This document shows positions 32,401 to 40,657 of a stretch of 57,030 bases of DNA, one piece after another; position 1 is the first letter of the stretch, and the number at the start of each line of letters is the position of its first letter. A program made the translations under genes and the position numbers. Below the pieces are notes generated by a model. It saw only the letters and a program-made list of their open reading frames with translations, did not search any database and was not told the DNA's origin. This DNA is from an uncultured Selenomonadales bacterium (GTDB taxonomy: Bacteria > Bacillota > Negativicutes > Selenomonadales > Selenomonadaceae), in the NCBI GenBank assembly GCA_946408355.1, contig CAMJRX010000012.1:1-57030 (forward strand), written 5' to 3'.

Positions 32401-34584
32401 TTATCTTAATCGCGCAATGTGGAAAGTTCCGGTCACAACTTCTTTCCTGTGGCAGTGCGGACATTCATTAGCGATAATGCCGGTGTAGCCGCAAACGGGG
32501 TCGCGGTCGACGGGGTGATTTATGCTGAAATATCCCATATCGGCATCATGCATTGCCCTAACGAGAGCCTCGAACGCGGAAAGATTTTTCGTCGGGTCGC
32601 CGTCCATTTCGATATAGGCGATATGTCCCGCGTTGCAAATTGCGTGGTAGGGAGCCTCGATACGAATTTTATCGCCTGCGCATATTGGAAAATAAACTGG
32701 AACGTGGCTTGAATTCGTCATATACGGGCGGTCAGTCACGCCTTTTATATTGCCGTAAATTTTGCGATTAGCCCGTTGAAATTGTCCAGCAGTTGATTCG
32801 GCGGGCGTCCCAAATGTCGTCCAATTTCTTTTCTCGCGCTTAGTATAGTCATCAGTTCTTTCGCGCAGGTGTCCGACAATTTTTAAGCCGAGTTGTTGAG
32901 CTTCGTCGCTTTGCCCGTGATGTTTACCGATTAACGCAACCAAACATTCCGCCAAACCGCAAAAGCCGATTGAATAACTCGCGTGCTTGAGAACGTCTTT
33001 AATTTTATCTGTCGGCTTGAGTTTTTCCGAATCCATCCACACGCCCTGCCCCATTAAGAACGGGAAATTATAAACGTGTTTTTCCTCAATCGTCTTTAGC
33101 CGGCATAATAAATAATCGTGGCAAAGTGTTATATATTTGTCATAAAGCAGGAAAAATTCCTCGATGTCGCCTTTTGATTCTAGGGCAAGTTTTGGAAGAT
33201 TAATAGTCACGAAAGCAAAATTTCCACGACTGCCTGATTCTTCGCGTCCATTGACATTTGACATAACACGAGTCCGGCACCCCATTGTTGCGACGCAACT
33301 ATTATAATCGCCCGGCTTGTAGTATTGTAAATTATATGGCGCGTCAATGTTCACAAAGTTAGGGAACAATCTTTTCGCGCTAACTTTGCAAGCTTGACGG
33401 AATAAATCATAATTCGGGTCATGAATGTTGTAATTGACGCCGCTTTTAAGTTGAAAGACGCTAATCGGGAAAATAGGCGTCTCACCATTGCCTAAACCCG
33501 CGTCAATAGCGTTGAGCACCTCGCGAATTACGAGCCGACCTTCGGGGCTGGTGTCCATGCCGTAATTTATTGAGCTAAACGGAACTTGCGCACCGGCTCT
33601 GCTGTGCAACGTGTTAAAGTTGTGAATCAACGCCTCCATTGCTTGATGAGTTTCTTCTTCGACGTCCGCGCAAGCCAGTTTGTAAATTTTTTCAGCGATT
33701 TTTTTGTCACCAACGATTTGCGTTAAGTTCTCGACGGCGGCGGGATTTTCTCCCTCAGAATAAGTGCAAATATTAAAATCAACTTCGCCCGTCGCTTGAA
33801 AGTCGCAGAATTCACCGGCGCGTTTAATCTCGTCGCGAATCGCCCGCTTAAAAGATTTTCGCACGCCTTCAGCCATTGCGTAATCAAAGGCGTTTATGCT
33901 TTGCCCGCCGAACATGTCATTTTGATTGCTTTGAATGGCAATACATGCAAGCGACGCATAAGAACGAATTGAATTTGGTTCGCGAAGGAAACCGTGCCCC
34001 GTCGAAAAGCCGCCGCGAAAAAGTTTCAGCAAATCAATTTGACAGCAGTTAAAAGTTATCAGCGAAAAATCTTTGTCGTGAATATGAATCCAATTTTCCT
34101 TATCGGCTTTTGCAAATTCTTCAGGCAAAACGTAATTGTCGACAAAGTGCTTGGAGCTTTCCGCGCCGAGCTTGAGCATAATTCCCATTGAAGCATCGGT
34201 GTTAATGTTGGCGTTGTCGCGTTTTAAGTCAATGTCCATCGAATCGGCGAAAAAAATATCGCGGTAGGTGTCCATTAATTTTTTCTGCGCGGCGCGGCGT
34301 TGGGTATGTTTTTGGCGGTAAACAATGAATTGCTTAGCCACGTCGAAGAAACCGTGCGCCATTAAACATTTCTCGACTTGATCTTGAATCGCCTCGACGC
34401 CGATAATTTCGTTTTCGGCAATAGCTTGCTCGACGGAATTTGTTACTAACTCCAAATCCTCTTCGGAAAGTTTATCGGCAGGGGTTGAGGCGTCCCGATT
34501 CGCACCGACTATCGCGTTGTAAATTTTTCTGCGGTCGTAATTAACCTTCTGCCCCGAACGCTTCCGAACTTTAGCTAAATTCAT
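32401..34584 (-). CDS. nrdD: Anaerobic ribonucleotide reductase NrdD, shortened C-terminus
   Basis: Class III enzyme reducing ribonucleoside triphosphates without oxygen. Start is ATG 34584 behind GGAGG, giving 727 residues. There is an N-terminal ATP-cone (KVRKRSGQKVNYDRRKIYNA), then the catalytic barrel with INLPKLALES and GVWMDSEKLKP. The end is abnormal: DRDPVCGYTGIIANECPHC lacks the first of the four zinc cysteines (Asp instead of Cys). Translation then stops at FHIARLR, where relatives continue into the (R)xTGYL glycyl-radical segment. No nrdG activase gene is adjacent. The enzyme may need a separate radical subunit or be inactive. Confidence 0.88.
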   Translation of the reverse strand: MNLAKVRKRSGQKVNYDRRKIYNAIVGANRDASTPADKLSEEDLELVTNSVEQAIAENEIIGVEAIQDQVEKCLMAHGFFDVAKQFIVYRQKHTQRRAAQKKLMDTYRDIFFADSMDIDLKRDNANINTDASMGIMLKLGAESSKHFVDNYVLPEEFAKADKENWIHIHDKDFSLITFNCCQIDLLKLFRGGFSTGHGFLREPNSIRSYASLACIAIQSNQNDMFGGQSINAFDYAMAEGVRKSFKRAIRDEIKRAGEFCDFQATGEVDFNICTYSEGENPAAVENLTQIVGDKKIAEKIYKLACADVEEETHQAMEALIHNFNTLHSRAGAQVPFSSINYGMDTSPEGRLVIREVLNAIDAGLGNGETPIFPISVFQLKSGVNYNIHDPNYDLFRQACKVSAKRLFPNFVNIDAPYNLQYYKPGDYNSCVATMGCRTRVMSNVNGREESGSRGNFAFVTINLPKLALESKGDIEEFFLLYDKYITLCHDYLLCRLKTIEEKHVYNFPFLMGQGVWMDSEKLKPTDKIKDVLKHASYSIGFCGLAECLVALIGKHHGQSDEAQQLGLKIVGHLRERTDDYTKREKRNWTTFGTPAESTAGQFQRANRKIYGNIKGVTDRPYMTNSSHVPVYFPICAGDKIRIEAPYHAICNAGHIAYIEMDGDPTKNLSAFEALVRAMHDADMGYFSINHPVDRDPVCGYTGIIANECPHCHRKEVVTGTFHIARLR

Positions 34585-34756
34585 GTAGCTCCCTCCTTTC
34601 AGAGTGTGAAAAAAAATGAGCTCCATCCTCCCTCCAATATATTCTTTGAACTATTCGGCGCAGGTTTGGATTTTCCTTGTGTTGCCATTACGCCAAAGTC
34701 TTTGCGGAGGTTGATTTAATGCGTTGTAACAAAGTGGCAACGAGAAAAAATTTTTT

Positions 34757-34785
34757 TTGCAATTCTCCAGGTGATTGGTTATAAT
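34757..34785 (+). promoter_or_regulatory. Promoter of the 34820 gene pair
   Basis: TTGCAA (34757-34762) and perfect TATAAT (34780-34785) at 17-base spacing, 34 bases before the gene. I saw no palindromic NrdR box in the 34585-34819 gap. Confidence 0.65.
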
Positions 34786-34819
34786 GAATCTGAAAAGAAA
34801 TTGAAAAGGAGTGAGACTT

Positions 34820-35701
34820 TTGCCGACCGGAAGAATCCTCGATTTGAATGCGAAGTCACAAGAGCTAAAAGAAAACGAAATGCCAGCCGCGCTAATTTAT
34901 TTTGAGGAGCGAGTGCCCGTATACGATTGGCAGGAATTATTTTTTATCGCGGTCAAGTGTCTTTATGCTGAATTTCCAGACACGATTAACAGTTTGTGTT
35001 CTACCGACCCGACGAGAAATCTTTTTTTGCGAACTAATACAATCGATATGCTCAAGCCGAAAAAAATTGCGCCGATAATTTATCTGGAGACGCAACGAAC
35101 GCCACAACAAATTATCAAGGCGATAAAACTAATTTTCAGCCGCGCAGACGTTCGCAATATTCACATGCGCATTGAAGTTTACGAGCCACTTTATCCGCCG
35201 AAAAATTTTCCATTGCCAATTCCCAATTCAAAATTAAATTCCAAGCCCGTATTGCATTTGAATCAAACGATTGAGGAAATGTTAGCGACTTTGGACGCAA
35301 TGGAAAATTACGCGCCGAAAAAATCCAAAGTCGTTTTGACGCATGCGAGTAGCTACGGACGAGTTGAGCCGCAAGTTTTCGGGAATTTATTTTTTGAGCT
35401 GGAGGGCACGCGGCATGGACCCTTTGCCAACGAAAAAAATCGTTATGTCGCGCTTATGCAGTGTCTTGCTGAACTTTATCCGTATCAAATTTTAAAAGAG
35501 GCGGGACACCACATTAACAGCGAGCACCGCCTAACTTTGATGAAAGGCTCAAGTTATTTATATTTCCGCGAGCCTGTTGAGTTGCCGAACAATTTATTTA
35601 TCGATAAAGATTTTCCCGACCGCGTACTCGTCGAAAACGAACGATATTATCTGGCGCGTTGCGGGCTTTACTTTGAAAGGGTAATGGTTAGTAATGGTTA
35701 A
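34820..35701 (+). CDS. Protein of unknown function, 293 residues
   Basis: I do not recognise this protein. The start is TTG 34820, eight bases after AAAGGAG; the GTG at 34811 overlaps that site. It is soluble, with no signal peptide or membrane segment. A central VVLTHASSYGRVEP and GTRHGPFANEKNRYVALMQC look conserved-like. Residues around 134-145 (LPIPNSKLNSK) are encoded by a repetitive AATTC-rich tract. Its TAA stop overlaps the ATG of the acyltransferase by one base, so the pair is translationally coupled and may work together on a surface molecule. Confidence 0.6.
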   Translation: MPTGRILDLNAKSQELKENEMPAALIYFEERVPVYDWQELFFIAVKCLYAEFPDTINSLCSTDPTRNLFLRTNTIDMLKPKKIAPIIYLETQRTPQQIIKAIKLIFSRADVRNIHMRIEVYEPLYPPKNFPLPIPNSKLNSKPVLHLNQTIEEMLATLDAMENYAPKKSKVVLTHASSYGRVEPQVFGNLFFELEGTRHGPFANEKNRYVALMQCLAELYPYQILKEAGHHINSEHRLTLMKGSSYLYFREPVELPNNLFIDKDFPDRVLVENERYYLARCGLYFERVMVSNG

Positions 35702-36723
35702 TGGCTGAACGAATTACTTGGATTGATTTTGCCAAAGGTTTTGCGATTATAAGCGTCGTACTCGGTCACGCGCTCGACGACGATTTTTCGCTGTGCAAGC
35801 TCATTTTTATTTTCCACATGCCGTTCTTTTTTATCTTGGCGGGCTATCTTTTAAATTTAGACAAGTGGGGCGGCGCAAAAAATTTCAAAAATTTTTTGAC
35901 GAAACTTTTCAAGCGACTGCTCGTGCCGTATTACCTGGCGAACATTTTATTTTTTCCGATTTGGTTTGTCGTCTGTCACGAGCTTGGATATCTGAATTAT
36001 TTTTTGGAATGGTGCACTTATAAGCCGCTCAATTTTTTTACGGAAATTTTTATCGGCGACGGCACGAATTTAGTTTTGGGGCAACTGTGGTTTTTGCCGA
36101 CGCTTTTTTTGACGCAGATAATTTTAATTTTCCTTTACAATCATCTGATAAAAATCGGCGCGAAAATTTTTTGGTTCGCGGTCGCAATCGTCTCGTGCGC
36201 CGGCTTCGTCATTAAAAATTTTTTCTTACTGCCAATGGGCTTGGACATCGCTTTTGTCACGCAAATTTTTTTGTTGGCGGGCATTTTGATTCGCAGACAC
36301 AAAGTCCTTGACAAAATGGATTTTAAATTTTGCGGCGCGTTGATTTTGATTTTGCTCGGCGTTTTTTATTTCAACGAAACGATTGACGTAAACACGCGAA
36401 CTTACGGAAACCCGTTGTTGTTTTATTCGGGCGGCATCGCGGGCACGTTGCTTGTCATGAAATTTTCCATGCTGATGACGGGCGGAAAAATTTTTTCATT
36501 GATAAGCGACTGCGGACGACAGAGCATGATGATTTTGGTTTTGCACTCGATAATTTTAAACGTTGCTTACGAAATAATCGTCAACGCGCTGAATTTTCCG
36601 GCAGAAAAAATTTTCACGGACGCCGCAGTAATTTTCTTCGTGACGGCGGCGGGTGTTTTGATTCCGTTGTTCGTCGCAAAAAAATTCGGGCGGCTCCCCG
36701 TGCTGAAAAATTTTTGCGCGTAA
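35701..36723 (+). CDS. Acyltransferase family 3 membrane protein
   Basis: A 340-residue integral membrane O-acyltransferase of the OafA/NodX type, with about ten transmembrane helices. It begins ITWIDFAKGFAIISVVLGHA, the family signature with the catalytic-type His, and has the FHMPFFFILAGYL motif near residue 45. It would transfer acetyl or another acyl group to an extracytoplasmic sugar or lipid. It is coupled by a one-base overlap to the unknown gene upstream. The acceptor is not known. Confidence 0.88.
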   Translation: MAERITWIDFAKGFAIISVVLGHALDDDFSLCKLIFIFHMPFFFILAGYLLNLDKWGGAKNFKNFLTKLFKRLLVPYYLANILFFPIWFVVCHELGYLNYFLEWCTYKPLNFFTEIFIGDGTNLVLGQLWFLPTLFLTQIILIFLYNHLIKIGAKIFWFAVAIVSCAGFVIKNFFLLPMGLDIAFVTQIFLLAGILIRRHKVLDKMDFKFCGALILILLGVFYFNETIDVNTRTYGNPLLFYSGGIAGTLLVMKFSMLMTGGKIFSLISDCGRQSMMILVLHSIILNVAYEIIVNALNFPAEKIFTDAAVIFFVTAAGVLIPLFVAKKFGRLPVLKNFCA

Positions 36724-36744
36724 AAAAATATTTCCCGTCGTCGC

Positions 36745-36774
36745 TTGCTTATAGTTAACTTGATACTTTATAAT
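36745..36774 (+). promoter_or_regulatory. Promoter of the DUF362 gene cluster
   Basis: TTGCTT (36745-36750) and TATAAT (36769-36774) with 18-base spacing, 31 bases before the start codon. Confidence 0.5.
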
Positions 36775-36805
36775 GACATTGAAGTATTTTTAGGAGGCGG
36801 TGACA

Positions 36806-37795
36806 ATGGAGCTCACACGCAGAAATTTTGTTAAGCTCGCAGGGATAGCGGGGTTGATTGGACTGGCAGGCAACTTTACGGCTTGTAGCAACAATGTGGC
36901 AGGTACGGGAAGCGTTGCGGAGGCGGATAAACTTCCGCCTGCTGACAAAGCCAAAGTTTACTTTTCTGAGAAAATAGACGCGGAACATCTCATTGCGCTT
37001 TATAATAAAATTAATTCAGATATAAGCGGTAAAGTTGGGATAAAAGTTCACACAGGCGAACCGAATGGACCTAATATTTTGTCGCGCGATATGGTGCAAG
37101 CTTTCCAATCTCAAATTCCGAACTCGGCAATCATTGAGACGAATACGCTTTACGGCGGCGCACGTTCGACGACTGAACGCCACAGAAAAACCCTTAAAAC
37201 CAACGACTGGACTTTTTGCCCTGTCGATATTCTCGACGAAGACGGCGACGTTTATTTACCCGTCAAAAAAGGTTTTCACCTCAGCGAAGTTGCTATGGGT
37301 TCGCACTTAACTAATTATGATTCGCTTATCGCGTTGACGCATTTTAAGGGGCACGCAATGGGCGGTTTTGGCGGCAGTTTGAAAAATCTAGCTATCGGGT
37401 GTGCTAGTGGCAAAGTCGGCAAGGCTCAAATTCACGGCAAAAATTGGGAAACGGGAAATGATTTTTTGGAACGTATGGTTGACAGCGGCAAAGCGATTTG
37501 TGACCACTTCGGTAGGAAAATTGTTTTTATAAACGTCTTAAATCGCCTAAGTGTTGATTGCGATTGCGCGGGTGCAGGTGCCGCCGCTCCGGTCATGCCT
37601 GATTTGGGGATTCTCGCCTCGACCGATATTCTTGCCGTCGATAAAGCCGCAATCGACATGATTTATAATTTCCAAGACGACCGCAAGAACGATTTGATTA
37701 CGCGGATAGAAAGTCGCGGCGGGCGTCGTCAACTTTCCGCTATGGAAGAACTTCAAATGGGCACTCCCAATTACGAAATCATTTCTATTAGTTAA
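36806..37795 (+). CDS. Tat-exported DUF362 protein
   Basis: A 329-residue protein starting at ATG 36806, eight bases after AGGAGG. The N-terminus has a twin-arginine signal (TRRNFVKLAG) and hydrophobic segment, then FTACSNN, which could be a lipobox. The rest is DUF362: VGIKVHTGEPNGPNILSRD, HFKGHAMGGFGGSLKNLAIG and a CDCAGAG loop. Tat export suggests it folds with a cofactor before export. DUF362 proteins often carry an added ferredoxin domain, absent here. A SPASM radical SAM gene follows after 24 bases. Confidence 0.85.
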   Translation: MELTRRNFVKLAGIAGLIGLAGNFTACSNNVAGTGSVAEADKLPPADKAKVYFSEKIDAEHLIALYNKINSDISGKVGIKVHTGEPNGPNILSRDMVQAFQSQIPNSAIIETNTLYGGARSTTERHRKTLKTNDWTFCPVDILDEDGDVYLPVKKGFHLSEVAMGSHLTNYDSLIALTHFKGHAMGGFGGSLKNLAIGCASGKVGKAQIHGKNWETGNDFLERMVDSGKAICDHFGRKIVFINVLNRLSVDCDCAGAGAAAPVMPDLGILASTDILAVDKAAIDMIYNFQDDRKNDLITRIESRGGRRQLSAMEELQMGTPNYEIISIS

Positions 37796-37819
37796 CACTG
37801 CATTAATCGGAGGAATTAA

Positions 37820-39151
37820 ATGATTCATAAGTTTAAGCAGGGCGACGATTTTATTTTGTTAGATGTGAATAGCGGCGCGGTTCACTTAATCGACGAGCAG
37901 ACGTTTAAAATCCTAGACGACTTCGACGGCACCAACGACGCGGAAATTTTATCAAAGTATCCTGCCGCTGATACCGCCGAAATTTTGAGCGAACTTCACG
38001 AGCTGATTGACGCGGGCGAACTTTTTGCGCCGGATGTTGACGTGCCTCCGACGTTTGCAACTCGTGGAGTCATGAAAAGTTTATGCCTTATGGTTGCGCA
38101 AGATTGCAATCTCCGTTGTAAATATTGTTTTGGCGATGGCGGAACTTTTGGACACCGCGCAGTTATGTCGGAAGAAGTCGGGCGTGCGGCTGTTGATTTT
38201 ATTATGAAAAATTCGAGTATTCGTAAGCATTGCGAGATAGATTTTTTTGGCGGCGAGCCTTTGATTAATTTCCGAACAGTTAAAGCCGTAACTGAATACG
38301 TTAGACAACGCGAGAAGGAGACCGGCAAAATTTTTAAGTTGACGTTGACGACGAACGGCATTTTACTTGACGAAAAAATTTCTGCATGGCTCAACGAAAA
38401 TAATATTTCGCTAGTTTTAAGTTTGGACGGGCGCAAAGAAATTCATGACGCTATGAGACCCGATATTAGCGGGCGCGGCAGTTATGACCGTGTGCTGAAG
38501 AATTTTAAGCGATTTATTGACAGTCGCAACGGAGAAAATTATTATCTGCGCGGCACCTACACGAAAAAAAATTTGGATTTTACCGAAGACGTTTTGAGTA
38601 TACACGACGCGGGCTTTGATATTTTATCTGTTGAGCCGGTTGTCTTGAAAGATTCGCCGCTTGCCTTGACGGAAGAGGATTTGCCGAGAATTTGCGAAGA
38701 GTACGACCGATTAACCGAAGCTTATCTGGAGCGTCGACGCGAGGGGCGCGGATTTTTTTTCTTCCATTTTAACGTTGATTTATCGAATGGACCTTGCGTT
38801 GCGAAAAGATTGGCGGGTTGTGGCGCGGGGCACGAATATTTTGCTGTAGCTGAAAATGGCGATTTATATCCGTGTCATCAATTCGTTGGTCGCGAGCGAT
38901 ATAAATTAGGAAATATTTTTGACGGCGTTGATAAATCTGCGCGGCACTGGTTGAAATATTTCCGCGAGTCGCACGTCCTCAACAAGCCAAAATGCCGCGA
39001 TTGTTGGGCGAAATTTTTTTGTAGTGGCGGCTGTCATGCTAACGCCGATTTATTTCACGGAGATATTCGCAAACCTTACGAGGTCGGTTGTGAGATTCAG
39101 AAAAAACGCCTTGAGTGCGCCATTTACATTCAAGCTAAGCTTGCCGAATAA
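37820..39151 (+). CDS. SPASM radical SAM protein, SCIFF/CteB maturase-like
   Basis: A 443-residue peptide-modifying enzyme. The first ~85 residues (DFILLDVNSGAVHLIDEQTF) resemble the peptide-recognition domain of the six-cysteine-peptide maturases. The radical SAM core has CNLRCKYCF near residue 95 and FFGGEPLINF near 140. The C-terminal SPASM region supplies further cysteines (CGAGHEYFAV, CHQF, CRDCWAKFFCSGGC) for extra iron-sulfur clusters. Relatives form thioether bonds in a ~45-residue Cys-rich peptide. No such peptide gene is seen adjacent, so the substrate may be elsewhere or different. Confidence 0.8.
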   Translation: MIHKFKQGDDFILLDVNSGAVHLIDEQTFKILDDFDGTNDAEILSKYPAADTAEILSELHELIDAGELFAPDVDVPPTFATRGVMKSLCLMVAQDCNLRCKYCFGDGGTFGHRAVMSEEVGRAAVDFIMKNSSIRKHCEIDFFGGEPLINFRTVKAVTEYVRQREKETGKIFKLTLTTNGILLDEKISAWLNENNISLVLSLDGRKEIHDAMRPDISGRGSYDRVLKNFKRFIDSRNGENYYLRGTYTKKNLDFTEDVLSIHDAGFDILSVEPVVLKDSPLALTEEDLPRICEEYDRLTEAYLERRREGRGFFFFHFNVDLSNGPCVAKRLAGCGAGHEYFAVAENGDLYPCHQFVGRERYKLGNIFDGVDKSARHWLKYFRESHVLNKPKCRDCWAKFFCSGGCHANADLFHGDIRKPYEVGCEIQKKRLECAIYIQAKLAE

Positions 39152-39170
39152 AAAAAGAGGTTTAAACGTT

Positions 39171-40634
39171 ATGACAAAATATTTAATGTTTCAAGGCACG
39201 AGTTCGCATGTTGGCAAAAGTATATTAACAACGGCTCTGTGCCGAATTTTTTTTCGCGAAGGTCGGCGCGTCGTGCCGTTCAAAGCACAAAATATGGCGT
39301 TGAATTCGTTCGTGACGGCTGACGGCTTGGAAATGGGACGCGCACAAGTTGCACAGGCTGAGGCGGCAAATCTCGCGCCGCGTGTCGAAATGAATCCCGT
39401 TTTGCTTAAACCGACGGGCAACGCAACTTCGCAAGTTATAATTAATGGGCGGGCAATCGGCGTAATGAGTGCGGCAGCTTATCATCAAGGTTACTCGCTT
39501 AAGGCGTTCGAGGCAGTCAAGGCGGCACTGCAAAAACTTTCCTCTGAATTCGACACGATAATAATTGAGGGAGCTGGCTCTCCTGCCGAAGTCAACTTGA
39601 AAGCCAACGATATTGTTAACATGCGCGTCGCCAAATATTTAAATGCGCCCGTGATTTTGGTTGCTGACATTGACAGAGGCGGCGCATTGGCGTCATTGGT
39701 TGGCACGCTTGAATTGCTTGACGACGACGAACGCAAACTTGTTAAAGGACTTGTGATTAATAAATTTCGCGGCGATGTGAATTTACTTTTGCCTGCCGTC
39801 GACTTTTTAGAGAAAAAAACTGGTAAACCTGTGCTCGGTATCGTTCCGTTTATAGAAAAGCTCGGCATTGACGACGAAGACTCCGTTTCTTTGGACGATA
39901 AAGTTTCTTCGGGCGGCGAAATTAATATTGCAGTGATTCGGCTGGGCAAGCTATCGAACTTCACGGATTTTGACAGCTTAGCGGGCGAGATTGATGTTAA
40001 TCTTTTTTACGCCACTGAACCAGACGAACTCGACGCGGCTGACGTAATTATTTTGCCTGGCAGTAAAAATACTTCGGAAGATTTAATCAGCCTACGCGAT
40101 AATCACTTTGATGAAAAAATTTTGCGCTGTGCTCAAGCGGGCGTTGCGATTGTAGGTATATGCGGCGGCTTCCAAATGCTCGGCGAAAAAATCTTTGACC
40201 CGCTACAAACTGAATCGAATCACGCTGAACTTGACGGCTTAAAACTTCTGCCGATTGAAACGACGTTTACCGCCGAAAAGTTTACGCGGCAAGTTACAAT
40301 CTCCGTTGACTTTGAATTTTTAGGCAGTCGAATTTTTAGCGAAAATCTTGACGGCTACGAAATTCACGCGGGCAAAAGCAACATTGATAAAAAAATTATC
40401 GCGGCGGGAAATGTTTTCGGAACTTATGTACACGGCATTTTTGATAACGACGACTTCCGCCGAAAATTTTTGAACGCCGTCCGCTTGAAAAAAAATCTAC
40501 CGCCGCTTGCCTCAACTCGTAACGTTAGGGCGGAGAAACAAAAAAATTACGAACGACTTGCCAATATCGTCCGTCAAAGTTTGAATATGGACTTGTTAGA
40601 AAAAATCATTCGCCAAGATATTTTTTTGTGTTAA
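39171..40634 (+). CDS. cobQ: Cobyric acid synthase
   Basis: Amidates four side chains of adenosylcobyrinic diamide with glutamine and ATP in cobalamin synthesis. Start is ATG 39171, giving 487 residues. The N-terminal DTBS-like domain opens MFQGTSSHVGKSILTTALCR with a P-loop-like motif, and has FKAQNMALNSFVT and IEGAGSPAEVNL. The C-terminal glutaminase part has the nucleophile Cys in VGICGGFQMLG near residue 328 and a late YVHGIF His. It stands alone among cobalamin genes. I saw no B12 riboswitch upstream; it follows the SPASM gene by 19 bases. Confidence 0.93.
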   Translation: MTKYLMFQGTSSHVGKSILTTALCRIFFREGRRVVPFKAQNMALNSFVTADGLEMGRAQVAQAEAANLAPRVEMNPVLLKPTGNATSQVIINGRAIGVMSAAAYHQGYSLKAFEAVKAALQKLSSEFDTIIIEGAGSPAEVNLKANDIVNMRVAKYLNAPVILVADIDRGGALASLVGTLELLDDDERKLVKGLVINKFRGDVNLLLPAVDFLEKKTGKPVLGIVPFIEKLGIDDEDSVSLDDKVSSGGEINIAVIRLGKLSNFTDFDSLAGEIDVNLFYATEPDELDAADVIILPGSKNTSEDLISLRDNHFDEKILRCAQAGVAIVGICGGFQMLGEKIFDPLQTESNHAELDGLKLLPIETTFTAEKFTRQVTISVDFEFLGSRIFSENLDGYEIHAGKSNIDKKIIAAGNVFGTYVHGIFDNDDFRRKFLNAVRLKKNLPPLASTRNVRAEKQKNYERLANIVRQSLNMDLLEKIIRQDIFLC

Positions 40635-40657
40635 AATTAATATCGAGGTGATTTTTT

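Noticed and set aside
34585-34819. NrdR box upstream of nrdD
   Set aside because: No pair of palindromic NrdR-like boxes could be found by eye in this gap.
39121-39170. Possible cobalamin riboswitch before cobQ
   Set aside because: Only 19 bases separate cobQ from the previous gene, too short for a riboswitch, and no B12-box was seen upstream.
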